Both the position numbers and the translations under genes were made by a program. The notes beneath the pieces were generated by a model. That model was not told the DNA's origin, did no database searches, and saw only the letters and a program-made list of their open reading frames with translations. A stretch of 55,699 bases of DNA from Gloeocapsa sp. PCC 73106 (GTDB taxonomy: Bacteria > Cyanobacteriota > Cyanobacteriia > Cyanobacteriales > Gloeocapsaceae). The DNA lies in contig NZ_ALVY01000216.1 of NCBI RefSeq assembly GCF_000332035.1, forward strand, positions 1 to 55,699. The letters are read 5' to 3'. Below are positions 26,100-35,324 of this stretch, piece by piece (position 1 is the first letter of the stretch; each line of letters begins with the position of its first letter).

Positions 26100-27074
26100 C
26101 TATGCTTTCAAATCAAATATAAGGGTTGACCAATCTTGATCTAGATCCTGAAATAGGGGAGTACTCAGATAACGCTCCCCAAAACTAGGCTGAATCATCA
26201 CTATCATTTTACCGCTATTTTCAGAACGTTTTGCTAATTTGATAGCTGCTGACAAAGCCGCACCCGTAGAAATACCCGAAAGTATCCCCTCTTGTTTCGC
26301 CAAGCGACGACCGTAAACCATCGCTTCTTCATCGGTGACGGTAATCACTTCATCTATTAATTCTACCTTCAATACCTCGGGAACGAAACCCGCACCAATA
26401 CCCTGAATTTTATGAGGACCGGGACGCCCCCCCGATAGTACGGAACTGTTAGCAGGTTCTACCGCGATCGCCTGAAAAGACGGTTTATATTGTTTTAATA
26501 CTTCTGCTACTCCGGTGATCGTTCCACCTGTTCCTACTCCTGACACTAAAAAATCTACTTTCCCCTCTGTGTCGGACCAAATTTCTTCAGCCGTAGTCAA
26601 ACGATGAATTTCTGGATTTGCCGGATTGCCGAACTGTTGTAGCATATAAGCATTAGGTAGAGAATCTACTATTTCTTGAGCTCTTCTGATGCAACCGCTC
26701 ATTCCTTCTGTTCCTGGTGTTAATTCCAATCTCGCCCCGTAAGCTTTCAACATCGCTCTTCTTTCGTTACTCATCGTTTCGGGCATAGTTAACACGATCT
26801 GATAACCTTTAGCCGCCGCTACCATCGCTAAAGCGATCCCTGTATTTCCTGAGGTTGGTTCAACCAAAATAGTTTTTCCCGGGCTAATCAATCCCTCTTG
26901 TTCAGCTTTATTAATCATATTCACCCCGATACGATCTTTAACTGAAGCCGCTGGGTTCATTCCTTCGAGCTTAACAATAATCTCAGCCACACAACCTTCT
27001 TGTTGAGGTATGCGATTGAGTCTTACCAAGGGTGTGCGACCGATCAACTCTGTGATATTTTGCGCTATTTTCAT
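26100..27074 (-). CDS. cysK: Cysteine synthase A
   Basis: The 324-residue PLP enzyme makes cysteine from O-acetylserine and sulfide. The PLP lysine is in AASVKDRIG, the substrate loop is TSGNTG and the phosphate cup is GTGGTITG. The gene has a long (about 260 base) leader with a 23-codon frame and several hairpins. The J-protein gene follows after 20 bases and may be co-transcribed. Confidence 0.95.
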   Translation of the reverse strand: MKIAQNITELIGRTPLVRLNRIPQQEGCVAEIIVKLEGMNPAASVKDRIGVNMINKAEQEGLISPGKTILVEPTSGNTGIALAMVAAAKGYQIVLTMPETMSNERRAMLKAYGARLELTPGTEGMSGCIRRAQEIVDSLPNAYMLQQFGNPANPEIHRLTTAEEIWSDTEGKVDFLVSGVGTGGTITGVAEVLKQYKPSFQAIAVEPANSSVLSGGRPGPHKIQGIGAGFVPEVLKVELIDEVITVTDEEAMVYGRRLAKQEGILSGISTGAALSAAIKLAKRSENSGKMIVMIQPSFGERYLSTPLFQDLDQDWSTLIFDLKA

Positions 27075-27110
27075 TATTTTGACCTTATAGTTTTTCCCAT
27101 AGAAATACAG

Positions 27111-27258
27111 CCCCCACAGTATAACTGTGAGGGCATGATTTGGGGTCTTCTAGTTGAAACCTGACTGCCGGGTGGAACCCCAGCGGGGTCAACTTTAATT
27201 GACTGCTAGAGAACAGCCCCGGCGCTCAGCCGGCTTACTTCAACTAGGAGACCCATGC
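27111..27258 (-). ncRNA. Structured leader element upstream of cysK (unassigned)
   Basis: A nested multi-hairpin element of about 150 bases. A long closing stem pairs 27143-27158 (GGGTCTTCTAGTTGAA) with 27239-27254 with one imperfect pair, extended by GCATG / CATGC (27133-27137, 27254-27258). Inside are three hairpins: ACCCC/GGGGT, GTCAA/TTGAC, and a GC-rich one with AGCC/GGCT and GGC/GCC. A separate 10-bp hairpin (27111-27133) is fully paired only on the minus-strand RNA. I cannot match it to a known riboswitch. It may be a cis-regulatory leader, a standalone RNA or a small repeat element. Confidence 0.5.
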
Positions 27259-27277
27259 TTTTATTACTATCTATCAT
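27206..27277 (-). CDS. 23-residue leader peptide frame upstream of cysK
   Basis: ATG at 27277 opens a 23-codon frame (MIDSNKSMGLL... ending SAGAVL) with a stop at 27206-27208. A perfect 12-base Shine-Dalgarno AAAGGAGGTGAT lies at 27282-27293; GGAGG is 8 bases from the ATG, near optimal. The frame runs into the structured element. It contains no Cys or Met run, so classic amino-acid attenuation by cysteine is not supported. Being real is likely on ribosome-site strength, its function unknown. Confidence 0.5.
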   Translation of the reverse strand: MIDSNKSMGLLVEVSRLSAGAVL

Positions 27278-27339
27278 GGGCATCACCTCCTTTGCTCCCT
27301 AAGCGGTTTATCCTCTTAGTTTGTTCATAACATTAGCCT

Positions 27340-27369
27340 ATCATACAATTTTAAAAAATACAAGCCCAA
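27340..27369 (-). promoter_or_regulatory. Possible promoter of the cysK leader
   Basis: On the minus strand TTGGGC (27364-27369) and TATGAT (27340-27345) are spaced by 18 bases. Transcription would start near 27333, some 55 bases before the leader peptide ATG. Confidence 0.4.
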
Positions 27370-27441
27370 GACTAACTGGATCTGCTGCTAAACTAAATTA
27401 AAATTAGTAAAAATCTCAAGCTAAAACTAAGGTAAAAACTA

Positions 27442-27687
27442 GTGGTCTATACTTCTCAATTGATAGAACAAACAACGGACACGGGGCAGCTATTTGATCC
27501 TGAAGTAGTTGACTCGGCCAAAAAAATCTATCATACCTACTATCACTTGCATGGTGAATTAACCAGAACTCCTATCGGTGTAGCCGTAGACAGAAAAACT
27601 TATAGAGGTCAACTACTGTTTACCAAAATACCGATACTCCTACCAGGGGAATGTTTTGTACCGATAGATGAACTTGAATCAGAATAA
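27442..27687 (+). CDS. Small conserved protein of unknown function
   Basis: The 81-residue protein starts with GTG at 27442. It is soluble, with AKKIYHTYYHLHGELTRTPIG in the centre (HTYYHLHGELTR is the core). I recognise no domain. It overlaps the first possible start of the prepilin peptidase gene by 20 bases, so the two may be co-transcribed. Confidence 0.6.
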   Translation: MVYTSQLIEQTTDTGQLFDPEVVDSAKKIYHTYYHLHGELTRTPIGVAVDRKTYRGQLLFTKIPILLPGECFVPIDELESE

Positions 27688-28495
27688 AATTACCATGCCC
27701 ACAAGTGCGATCGCCAATTTAATCATTGATAGCTTTATTTTCATCTTTGGCGCAGCTATCGGTAGCTTTTTGAACGTGGTGGTTTATCGTCTTCCCGCTC
27801 AAATATCTCTAATCTCACCCCCATCACGTTGTCCTCAATGTTTTCATAAACTAGGAAACACAGAAAATATACCCATATTAGGTTGGTTATACCTAAGGGG
27901 TCGCTGCCGCTGGTGTCAAACTCCCATATCCTGGCGCTACCCCGCCTTAGAAACTCTTTGCGCTCTTTTATTCGTCTTTGTCTTTTGGCAATTCGGCTTC
28001 TCTTGGTTAACTCTGGGTTACTGGGTATTTATGAGTTGGTTGCTAGCTTTAGCCTTAATAGACTTGGATACGATGACTTTACCCAATGTTTTAACCCAAT
28101 CAGGTTTAGTTATCGGCTTAATCTTTAGATTAATACCTCAAGGGAGTATTCCCGAATTAATGGAGGGAATCACCGGCGCGGTTTTGGGCATTTGGCTCTT
28201 TGAGTTAATTATACTAATTGGTACTATTATCTTAGGACAAGTAGCCATGGGTGGGGGAGATCCCAAATTAGCCGCGATGATCGGCGCTTGGCTGGGCTGG
28301 AAATATCTATTATTAACTGGTTTTATCGCTTGTTTCTTAGGAGCTATAATAGGAGGAGCCGCGATCGCTCTCGGTTGGCTTTCTCGCCGCCAGGCTATGC
28401 CCTTTGGTCCTTTTTTGGTGATGGGAGCAGCTTTTAGTCTTTTTTACGGTTCAAAGCTCATTTCTACTTATCTCAACTTATTTTTTCCATCATAA
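27668..28495 (+). CDS. pilD: Prepilin peptidase / N-methyltransferase
   Basis: The 275-residue membrane enzyme has the N-terminal GSFLNVVVYRLP, two CxxC pairs of the zinc site (CPQC and CRWC) and two aspartate motifs, ALIDLDTMTLPN and MGGGDPKLAAMIG. It cleaves type IV prepilin leaders and methylates the new N-terminus in the plasma membrane. An alternative start is ATG 27695 (MPTSAIAN). Pilus genes are not nearby. Confidence 0.93.
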   Translation: MNLNQNKITMPTSAIANLIIDSFIFIFGAAIGSFLNVVVYRLPAQISLISPPSRCPQCFHKLGNTENIPILGWLYLRGRCRWCQTPISWRYPALETLCALLFVFVFWQFGFSWLTLGYWVFMSWLLALALIDLDTMTLPNVLTQSGLVIGLIFRLIPQGSIPELMEGITGAVLGIWLFELIILIGTIILGQVAMGGGDPKLAAMIGAWLGWKYLLLTGFIACFLGAIIGGAAIALGWLSRRQAMPFGPFLVMGAAFSLFYGSKLISTYLNLFFPS

Positions 28496-28523
28496 AACTT
28501 GTGTTTTGGATTACACTTAAGAT

Positions 28524-28571
28524 TACTGATGCCCGGAAAGGACCGTTGGACGGCTTTACTCTTAATCAGTA
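28524..28571 (+). other. Stem-loop between pilD and accD
   Basis: A 7-bp stem TACTGAT / ATCAGTA (28524-28530, 28565-28571) encloses a GC-rich hairpin with CCGT/ACGG. No T-run follows. It may be part of the accD leader or a weak terminator for pilD. Confidence 0.4.
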
Positions 28572-28614
28572 CCCTGGAAGATAATTAGTAGTATAGTAAA
28601 AGTTTAAAACAAAT

Positions 28615-29553
28615 ATGTCTTTGTTCGATTGGTTTGCTAATTTACGAAAATCAGAGCCCAATATTCAACAACAGCAAGAACGAGAAATTGCTGATGGTTT
28701 ATGGACAAAATGTCCAGCTTGTGGAGTACTAACTTACACCAAAGATTTACAAGCTAACCAGTTTGTCTGTCCAGAATGTGAACATCATCTGGTGATCGAT
28801 AGTCATAAAAGGATCAGTCAATTGATTGATAGCCAAACTTGGCAACCCTTAGGGGATAATTTAGCGGCAACTGATCCTCTTAAGTTCCGCGATCGCAAAT
28901 CCTATAGCGAAAGACTCAAAGAAACCCAGGCTAAAACAGGCCTCAAAGACGCAGTTCAAACTGGAATCGGACTCTTAGCAGGATTCCCCATTGCTTTAGG
29001 CGTAATGGACTTTAGCTTTATGGGAGGTAGTATGGGTTCGGTAGTAGGAGAAAAACTCTGCCGTCTGATCGAGTACGCTACATTTAATCACCTATCTGTA
29101 ATTATTGTCTGCGCTTCAGGTGGCGCCAGAATGCAAGAAGGGATGTTGAGTTTGATGCAAATGGCCAAAATTTCCGGCGCTTTATCCCTACACAGAGAAG
29201 CAGGACTACTCTACATCCCCATTTTAACCCACCCAACTACAGGAGGTGTAACCGCAAGTTTCGCTATGCTCGGCGATCTAATTCTCGCTGAACCCAAAGC
29301 TACCATTGGTTTCGCCGGCAAAAGAGTAATCGAACAAACACTACGAGAAAAGTTACCAGAAGACTTTCAAACCTCAGAATATCTACTAGAGCACGGATTT
29401 ATCGATGCTATTGTCCCTCGTACTGAACTTAAATCCACCCTAGCCCAATTAATCAAGTTACACCAGCCTTTTTGTTCACCCCTGAGAGAAACAACCTCTA
29501 ATCAGCAGCAAAGCAAAGAGGAAAAAAGCCATCTATCCATAGGTTTAACCTAA
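28615..29553 (+). CDS. accD: Acetyl-CoA carboxylase carboxyltransferase subunit beta
   Basis: The 312-residue protein has the N-terminal zinc ribbon (CPACG ... CPECE), the crotonase-like core with [17 protein letters not shown], the oxyanion loop [10 protein letters not shown] and [15 protein letters not shown]. With AccA it transfers carboxyl from biotin to acetyl-CoA, giving malonyl-CoA for fatty acid synthesis. The C-terminus is extended by about 25 polar residues. Confidence 0.96.
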   Translation: MSLFDWFANLRKSEPNIQQQQEREIADGLWTKCPACGVLTYTKDLQANQFVCPECEHHLVIDSHKRISQLIDSQTWQPLGDNLAATDPLKFRDRKSYSERLKETQAKTGLKDAVQTGIGLLAGFPIALGVMDFSFMGGSMGSVVGEKLCRLIEYATFNHLSVIIVCASGGARMQEGMLSLMQMAKISGALSLHREAGLLYIPILTHPTTGGVTASFAMLGDLILAEPKATIGFAGKRVIEQTLREKLPEDFQTSEYLLEHGFIDAIVPRTELKSTLAQLIKLHQPFCSPLRETTSNQQQSKEEKSHLSIGLT

Positions 29554-29563
29554 ATCGAATCAG

Positions 29564-29594
29564 CCCACGCTTGCTTTTTCAGAGTCAGTGTGGG
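29564..29594 (+). terminator. Stem-loop after accD
   Basis: An 8-bp stem CCCACGCT / AGTGTGGG with one G-T pair (29564-29571, 29587-29594) begins 10 bases after accD. No T-run follows, so it is a weak candidate. Confidence 0.45.
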
Positions 29595-29704
29595 TAATTA
29601 TTGTGAATCTAGAGGAAATATTAAGTTATTACCATTAACGTCACCATAACCTGGTTATTCGATAATATTATTAAAATAATATACTGTTAAATCCAACGAA
29701 TATT

Positions 29705-30463
29705 ATGGAGCATATTTTAACAATTAACTCTCGCCAAATAGATCAAAATGAGTTACTCCCACTATTGGGACAGTACCTGATGCTACCACAGTTAGCTAAA
29801 GAAGTGATTATAGCGGATGCTACCAAAGTAGTTGAATGCACAGAAGAAGAAAAACAAGTAGCAAGAGAGCGCTTTCTCGAAGAAAATCAACTCAAAAACG
29901 ACACGGAACTACAACAATGGCTGAACCGAACAGGTGTAGGGCCAGAACAACTACAAGAGCTGACGTTACGCAAGCTCAAAGTAGAGAAATTTAAAGAGCA
30001 AACCTGGGGAGATCAACTAGAAATTTACTTCATGAAGCGCAAGAGAGACCTAGATCAAGTAGTATACTCTTTAATTAGAACTAAAAAACCAGGTCTAGCC
30101 CAAGAAATCTACTTTCGCATCCTTGAAGGAGAATCAGACTTCAAAGAGCTAGCGAGTAAATACTCTGAAGGAGTAGAAGCACAAACCCAAGGCATAATTG
30201 GACCTGTAGAATTAAGCTCGCCCCATCCCCAAATCGCTCAAGCTTTAGTTAATAGTCAGCCGGGAAAACTCTTCGAGCCCATGAGAATTGGAGAATGGAT
30301 TGTAATCATCCGCTTAGAAAACATCATCCCCGCCAGACTAGATAAATCCACCGCAAGAAGACTATTAGATGAACTATTTCAGCAGTGGTTAAAAGAACAA
30401 ATGACGAATAATGTATCGTTTTTTAGTAACGAACAGGTAAATAAAACAGAAATAGAGCACTAG
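29705..30463 (+). CDS. Parvulin-type peptidyl-prolyl isomerase of an export operon
   Basis: The 252-residue protein has a SurA-like N-terminal helical part and a PpiC parvulin domain at about residues 120-210 (FRILEGESDFKELASKYSEG, then QGIIGPV and GKLFEPMRIGEWIVIIRLE). It has no signal peptide, so it stays in the cytoplasm, unlike SurA or PrsA. It is the first gene of a unit with a HlyB-like exporter (15 bases later) and HlyD-like adaptor. It probably holds or folds the exported protein before transport, which is inference. Confidence 0.82.
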   Translation: MEHILTINSRQIDQNELLPLLGQYLMLPQLAKEVIIADATKVVECTEEEKQVARERFLEENQLKNDTELQQWLNRTGVGPEQLQELTLRKLKVEKFKEQTWGDQLEIYFMKRKRDLDQVVYSLIRTKKPGLAQEIYFRILEGESDFKELASKYSEGVEAQTQGIIGPVELSSPHPQIAQALVNSQPGKLFEPMRIGEWIVIIRLENIIPARLDKSTARRLLDELFQQWLKEQMTNNVSFFSNEQVNKTEIEH

Positions 30464-30478
30464 ATAAAGTAAATAATT

Positions 30479-33400
30479 ATGGTTTACACAACAACAGCAG
30501 CGCGAGATTTTTTTGCCAACACCCCCCCATTTAATCAGCTTTCACCAGACGTAATTAACTATCTGTCTCAAAAAGCTGAACCATTGCGGTACCCCATAGG
30601 ACAAGTAATTTTAAAAAAAGACGAAATGGCGTCCCAAGTAGCCATTATCTGTGAAGGAACAGTTCGATGGCTAGGACACGAACCACGCAATAAAAAGATC
30701 GTGACCGTAGGGTTATTGCAATCAGGTTTTGTACTTGGTGCAGTTAACTTAGCCAGAGGTATAGCCACAGAAACAGCGATCGCTTCCTCCGATGAAGTAT
30801 TATGCTTAGTTCTTAAAAATCAAGAATTTACAAGGTTACTCGAAGAGCATGAAATACTCAGACAAACATTTAGAGAAAAATGTCAGATTATTGAGATATT
30901 CGAACTAATAGGGTACCAATTAGACAAAACAGCCAGAGGAGAAGGAAATCTCACCGAATTAGCCACAGAACTATTACCCCACGCCCAAGTTTACACAATA
31001 CCTGCAGGAGAACACCAAGCTTCAGCACACCCAGAACTAATTAATCCCCAATGGCTATGGTTAATAAGTGGACCAAAAACAGCCATCGACTTGCCCCCAG
31101 GGAGTACACTCGAATTAACACAGACCGATACCATTACCATAGCTGAACCCTTGAGACTAATAGGTGTACCGCGCCAAGAATGGGAAAAAATAGAAAATAA
31201 AGCCATTTCCCCGGTAGCTCAACCCCTCGTAGTAGAAACAGAGGATCTCAACCCAGAACAAGAAACAGAGGAATCAGAAGCAACAATTGCCTTTGCTACA
31301 AGTCCTCTAAGAGCTGAAACACAGTCAAAAGAAGAAGCACAAGGTGATATTAAAGATTATCCCTACGTCAAAGGGAAAACACCCGAAGAAACAGGCCTAG
31401 CTTGTTTTCAGATGCTCAGTAAATACTTTGGGATGCCCTTTCGCAAAGATGTAATCCAAAGAATCGTCGCCGACCAAATACAACAACAGGGTAGTCTTTC
31501 ATTGGATATCTGCGGGGCAATTTCAGAGTTAATGGGCTTAAACGCTCAGCTACTGATGATGCCCAGACAAGCGGTGACCCGCATCAACACCCCGGCTTTG
31601 GTACGTTGGCAAGGAAGTTTAGCGATTATCTACGAAATTAGCGATCGCCACGTAGTTTTGGCAGTGCCAGAAATTGGGCTCATGCGACGACAAGCCGAGG
31701 ATTTCTTCAACAGTTGGGAAGATCCCGGTCAAATCTTACTGCTAAAACAAACCAAACAAACACCCCAAGAACGCTTCGGGTTAAGTTGGTTCGTCCCCTA
31801 CATTCAAAAATATCGGCGCGTCCTGATTGAGGTATTCATCTCCTCCTTCTTTGTACAGCTTTTTGCTCTAGCCAATCCCCTGATGATTCAGGTAATCATC
31901 GACAAGGTAATCGTACAAAATAGTCCCGATACCCTCCACGTGTTGGGATTTTTCCTACTAATTATCGCTATTTTTGAAGCAGTACTCACTACCCTGCGTA
32001 CCTATCTATTCGTCGATACCACCAACCGCATCGACATGAGTCTGGGTACACAAATTATCGACCATTTATTACGCCTACCTTTACGTTATTTTGAACGCAG
32101 ACCAGTCGGAGAAATCTCCACCCGCATCAACGAACTGGAAAATATACGCCAGTTTCTCACAGGAACCGCCCTAACCGTAGTGTTAGATGCAGTGTTTTCG
32201 GTGATCTACGTTGTTGTTATGCTTATTTATAGTCCTCTCTTGACTTTTGTCTCCTTGGGGATTATTCCTTTCTTCGTCGGCTTAACTTGGTTCTTCTCCC
32301 CCATTATCCGCAGACAAATACGAGCTAAAGCAGAACGTAACGCAGAAACTCAATCCCACCTAGTTGAAGTGATGACCGGAATTCAAACGGTTAAAGCCCA
32401 AAACATCGAGTTACGCGCCCGCTGGCAATGGCAAGAGTACTATGCTCGCTACGTAGATACAGGCTTTAACACCGTAATTACCTCTACCTTAGCGGGTTCA
32501 ATGAGTAACTTTCTCAACAAACTCTCAGCCCTACTAGTACTCTGGGTAGGTGCTTATTTAGTTCTAGAAGGAAAACTCAGTTTAGGACAATTAATCGCTT
32601 TCCGGATTATTTCCGGTTATGTAACTTCGCCAATTTTGCGTTTAACACAACTATGGCAGAACTTCCAAGAAACCGCTCTATCTCTAGAACGTCTCAGTGA
32701 TATCGTCGATCATCCTCAAGAAGCAGAAGCAGATCGAGATAACATTCCTATGCCTTTGATCATCGGAGAGGTACAATATCGAGACGTATCCTTCCGCTTT
32801 AAACAAAATGGCAGTCTGCAACTGCGTAACGTCAACTTAAAAGTAGCTCCCAAAACTTTTGTCGGGGTAGTAGGAGAAAGTGGAGCAGGAAAAAGTACCC
32901 TCACTAAGTTATTACCACGTTTATACGAACCAGAAGGCGGACAAATTCTCATTGATGGTTACGAAGTTAATAAGGTAGAACTGTACTCCCTGCGTCGTCA
33001 GATCGGCATGGTTCCCCAAGAAACTCTTCTCTTCGATGGTAGCATCCGTGACAACATCGCTTTAACTAATCCCGAAGCGACCTTTGAAGAAATTATTAAA
33101 GCCGCTAAAATAGCCGTAGCTCACGAATTTATCATGAGTTTATCCAACGGTTACAACACCAGAGTCGGAGAAAGAGGCGCCTCTCTTTCAGGGGGACAAC
33201 GTCAGCGTATAGCCATCGCTCGTTCGGTACTGCAAAAACCCAGACTGTTAATTTTAGACGAAGCGACAAGCGCTCTTGACTACTCTACAGAAAGAGAAGT
33301 ATGTCATAACTTGATGGGAGAGTTTAAAGATCGCACCGTTTTCTTTATTACCCACCGTCTAGCTACCATCCAACGCGCCGATTTAATCATTTTGATGTCC

Positions 33401-33508
33401 GAGGGTGGAATCGCTGAAGAAGGTAATCATCAGCAACTAATGGCGAGAGAAGGCATGTATTACACTTTGTTCCAAAAAGACAAGCAAAAAGCCCAAGGAG
33501 AAAATTAA
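30479..33508 (+). CDS. Type I secretion ABC exporter with cNMP-binding and degenerate C39 domains
   Basis: The 1009-residue protein has, in order: a cyclic-nucleotide-binding-like domain (about 20-145), a linker, a C39-peptidase-like domain (about 290-425), six membrane helices (about 440-720) and an ABC ATPase with Walker A GESGAGKST, signature LSGGQRQR and Walker B LLILDEATSALD. In the C39-like domain the catalytic Cys is Thr305 (ETGLAC in place of DCGAAC), and the His and Asp positions look lost too. It should thus resemble HlyB and not cut leader peptides. Length matches the cyanobacterial HlyB homologue. Confidence 0.9.
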   Translation: MVYTTTAARDFFANTPPFNQLSPDVINYLSQKAEPLRYPIGQVILKKDEMASQVAIICEGTVRWLGHEPRNKKIVTVGLLQSGFVLGAVNLARGIATETAIASSDEVLCLVLKNQEFTRLLEEHEILRQTFREKCQIIEIFELIGYQLDKTARGEGNLTELATELLPHAQVYTIPAGEHQASAHPELINPQWLWLISGPKTAIDLPPGSTLELTQTDTITIAEPLRLIGVPRQEWEKIENKAISPVAQPLVVETEDLNPEQETEESEATIAFATSPLRAETQSKEEAQGDIKDYPYVKGKTPEETGLACFQMLSKYFGMPFRKDVIQRIVADQIQQQGSLSLDICGAISELMGLNAQLLMMPRQAVTRINTPALVRWQGSLAIIYEISDRHVVLAVPEIGLMRRQAEDFFNSWEDPGQILLLKQTKQTPQERFGLSWFVPYIQKYRRVLIEVFISSFFVQLFALANPLMIQVIIDKVIVQNSPDTLHVLGFFLLIIAIFEAVLTTLRTYLFVDTTNRIDMSLGTQIIDHLLRLPLRYFERRPVGEISTRINELENIRQFLTGTALTVVLDAVFSVIYVVVMLIYSPLLTFVSLGIIPFFVGLTWFFSPIIRRQIRAKAERNAETQSHLVEVMTGIQTVKAQNIELRARWQWQEYYARYVDTGFNTVITSTLAGSMSNFLNKLSALLVLWVGAYLVLEGKLSLGQLIAFRIISGYVTSPILRLTQLWQNFQETALSLERLSDIVDHPQEAEADRDNIPMPLIIGEVQYRDVSFRFKQNGSLQLRNVNLKVAPKTFVGVVGESGAGKSTLTKLLPRLYEPEGGQILIDGYEVNKVELYSLRRQIGMVPQETLLFDGSIRDNIALTNPEATFEEIIKAAKIAVAHEFIMSLSNGYNTRVGERGASLSGGQRQRIAIARSVLQKPRLLILDEATSALDYSTEREVCHNLMGEFKDRTVFFITHRLATIQRADLIILMSEGGIAEEGNHQQLMAREGMYYTLFQKDKQKAQGEN

Positions 33509-33590
33509 AAGTTAGAATCAAAGATAGGGGAAAGAATGTAACCTTTCCTCTTCCACGGATAACACTTATAACTGAGGTAAGTTAAACAAA

Positions 33591-35324
33591 ATGACGAATA
33601 ATAACGGTAGTAACGGTAAAGTTTCCCAGAATATTAATGTTGGTAACGGTAACGGTAAAGCTAAACCAAATCAAACAGCGATTCTCCCTCAAAATCCCAC
33701 AAGTAGACAAAAAATAGAAAATTTTGAGCAACAGGTGATTCTGAAGCAGACCAACTTCTGGTCAAGAGCGATCGCCTGGACAATTATCGGCGTCTCGACT
33801 TTCGGTTTATTGTGGGCGTCTTTTGCCAAAATCGAACAGGTAGTTAACGCTGCCGGTCAATTGGAGCCAGTGGGAACTGTCAAAGAGGTAAAACCGCCCA
33901 TCAATGGCGTCGTTAAAGAGGTTCTGGTAGAAGACGGGGATCAGGTCGAACAAGGTCAAGTATTAATTATCTTTGATTCGGACGCTTCTGAAGCCGAGTT
34001 AGTGGCACTTCAGGAGATTCAGCGTTCCTTAACCCAAGAAAATCAGTTTTATAGAACTCTTCTCAATGAGGCTGTCTCAGAGAGCGAACGAGAAACCGCG
34101 ATTATTCGCTTGGATTTACCCCCAGAAATAGCCAATCTGTCTCGCAATTTGAGCGAGTTAAATGCAGAAAATGAGATGCTTAATTTCTATCTTGATCCCA
34201 ACACAGTAGCAGAAACTGCTTTATCCCCAACAACACAGGCTAGATTAAGAGCAATTAGAGCAGAATATAGTTCCCGCAGCGATTCATCTAATCTGGAAAT
34301 AGGACAATTAGAAAGACAACTAGCTCAGAACGCACTGCAACTAACCGACGCACAGGCAAAGTTAGCGACAGATCAACAAGTACTCGCAGAAATTAAAGAA
34401 CGTAATCGAATAGCGATCGCTAAAGCAGAAGAAAGTTTAACGATTGACGAAGGAATTTTAACAGATATTGAACCATTAGTAGAAGAAGGTGCTCTAGCAC
34501 GGCTACAACTACAACAACAACGACAACAAGTAAACGATCGCTTTAAAGACGTAGTAGAACAGAGAGCTAACGGTACTATAGAGTACAATAACCAACAACA
34601 ACAGGTACAAACCCGCTTAGCAGAAATCGACCAACTTCTAGAGGAAAAACAAAGATTACAATTAGCCGTAGCTCAAGGTCAAGCAGATTCAACCAACGTC
34701 ACCGCTTTGTCAGAAACAAATATCAGAGAACAATTAGCCACTAACGAGCAAAGAATCGCTGACTTAGAAAGTCAACTGACCAAACTAATCGTAGAAAATG
34801 ACAAAAACATTGCTGAAAACGCTAGTCAAATTAGTCGGGCTGAGCAAACATTGAAATACCAAGAGTTGCGCGCCCCCGTAGCTGGGACCGTTTTCGATCT
34901 TCAAGCCTTTCCTGGTTTTGTTCCCCAACCGAGTCAAGCAGAAGTTTTACTAAAAATCGTCCCCGATGACAGTCTCGTAGCTAAAGTTTATATCACCAAC
35001 AAAGATATTGGTTTTGTGCGTGAAAACATGAATACCGACGTCAGAATCGACTCTTTCCCCTTTAGCGAGTTTGGAGATATTAAAGGCGAAGTAATTTGGA
35101 TTGGCTCAGACGCTTTACCACCAGATCAATTCAACCAATACTATCGCTTTCCAGTAAAAATCAAGTTGGATACCCAATATCTGGAGATAAATGACCGACA
35201 ACTTTCTCTACAGTCAGGGATGTCTGTGAGCGCGAATATCAAAGTACGGGAAAATCGTACCGTCTTAAGCTTGGTGACCGAACTATTTACCGAAAAAACA
35301 GACACTCTCAAACAAGTACGTTAG
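33591..35324 (+). CDS. HlyD-family membrane fusion protein
   Basis: The 577-residue adaptor has a cytoplasmic N-terminus rich in Asn, Gly and Lys, one membrane helix (about 60-80), a lipoyl half-motif (PPINGVVKEVLVEDGDQVEQGQ), long coiled coils (about 130-420) and the C-terminal barrel (LRAPVAGTVFDLQAFPG). It would link the exporter to a TolC-type outer-membrane channel, not encoded here. It follows the exporter by 82 bases. The stop codon overlaps that of the convergent gene by four bases. Confidence 0.9.
   Translation: MTNNNGSNGKVSQNINVGNGNGKAKPNQTAILPQNPTSRQKIENFEQQVILKQTNFWSRAIAWTIIGVSTFGLLWASFAKIEQVVNAAGQLEPVGTVKEVKPPINGVVKEVLVEDGDQVEQGQVLIIFDSDASEAELVALQEIQRSLTQENQFYRTLLNEAVSESERETAIIRLDLPPEIANLSRNLSELNAENEMLNFYLDPNTVAETALSPTTQARLRAIRAEYSSRSDSSNLEIGQLERQLAQNALQLTDAQAKLATDQQVLAEIKERNRIAIAKAEESLTIDEGILTDIEPLVEEGALARLQLQQQRQQVNDRFKDVVEQRANGTIEYNNQQQQVQTRLAEIDQLLEEKQRLQLAVAQGQADSTNVTALSETNIREQLATNEQRIADLESQLTKLIVENDKNIAENASQISRAEQTLKYQELRAPVAGTVFDLQAFPGFVPQPSQAEVLLKIVPDDSLVAKVYITNKDIGFVRENMNTDVRIDSFPFSEFGDIKGEVIWIGSDALPPDQFNQYYRFPVKIKLDTQYLEINDRQLSLQSGMSVSANIKVRENRTVLSLVTELFTEKTDTLKQVR

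Larger units (their letters stand above)
27075..27441. other. 367-base region between divergent genes; cysK leader and element
   Basis: This gap has no long gene. It holds the structured element and small frame described below on the minus strand, and the promoter region of the plus-strand gene at 27442. GC content in 27111-27260 is clearly above that of the surrounding AT-rich DNA. Confidence 0.7.

Noticed and set aside
27165-27190. GGGTGGAACC in the cysK region, like the T-box antiterminator core
   Set aside because: It is on the plus strand, away from cysK, without specifier loop or terminator; T-boxes are not expected in cyanobacteria.
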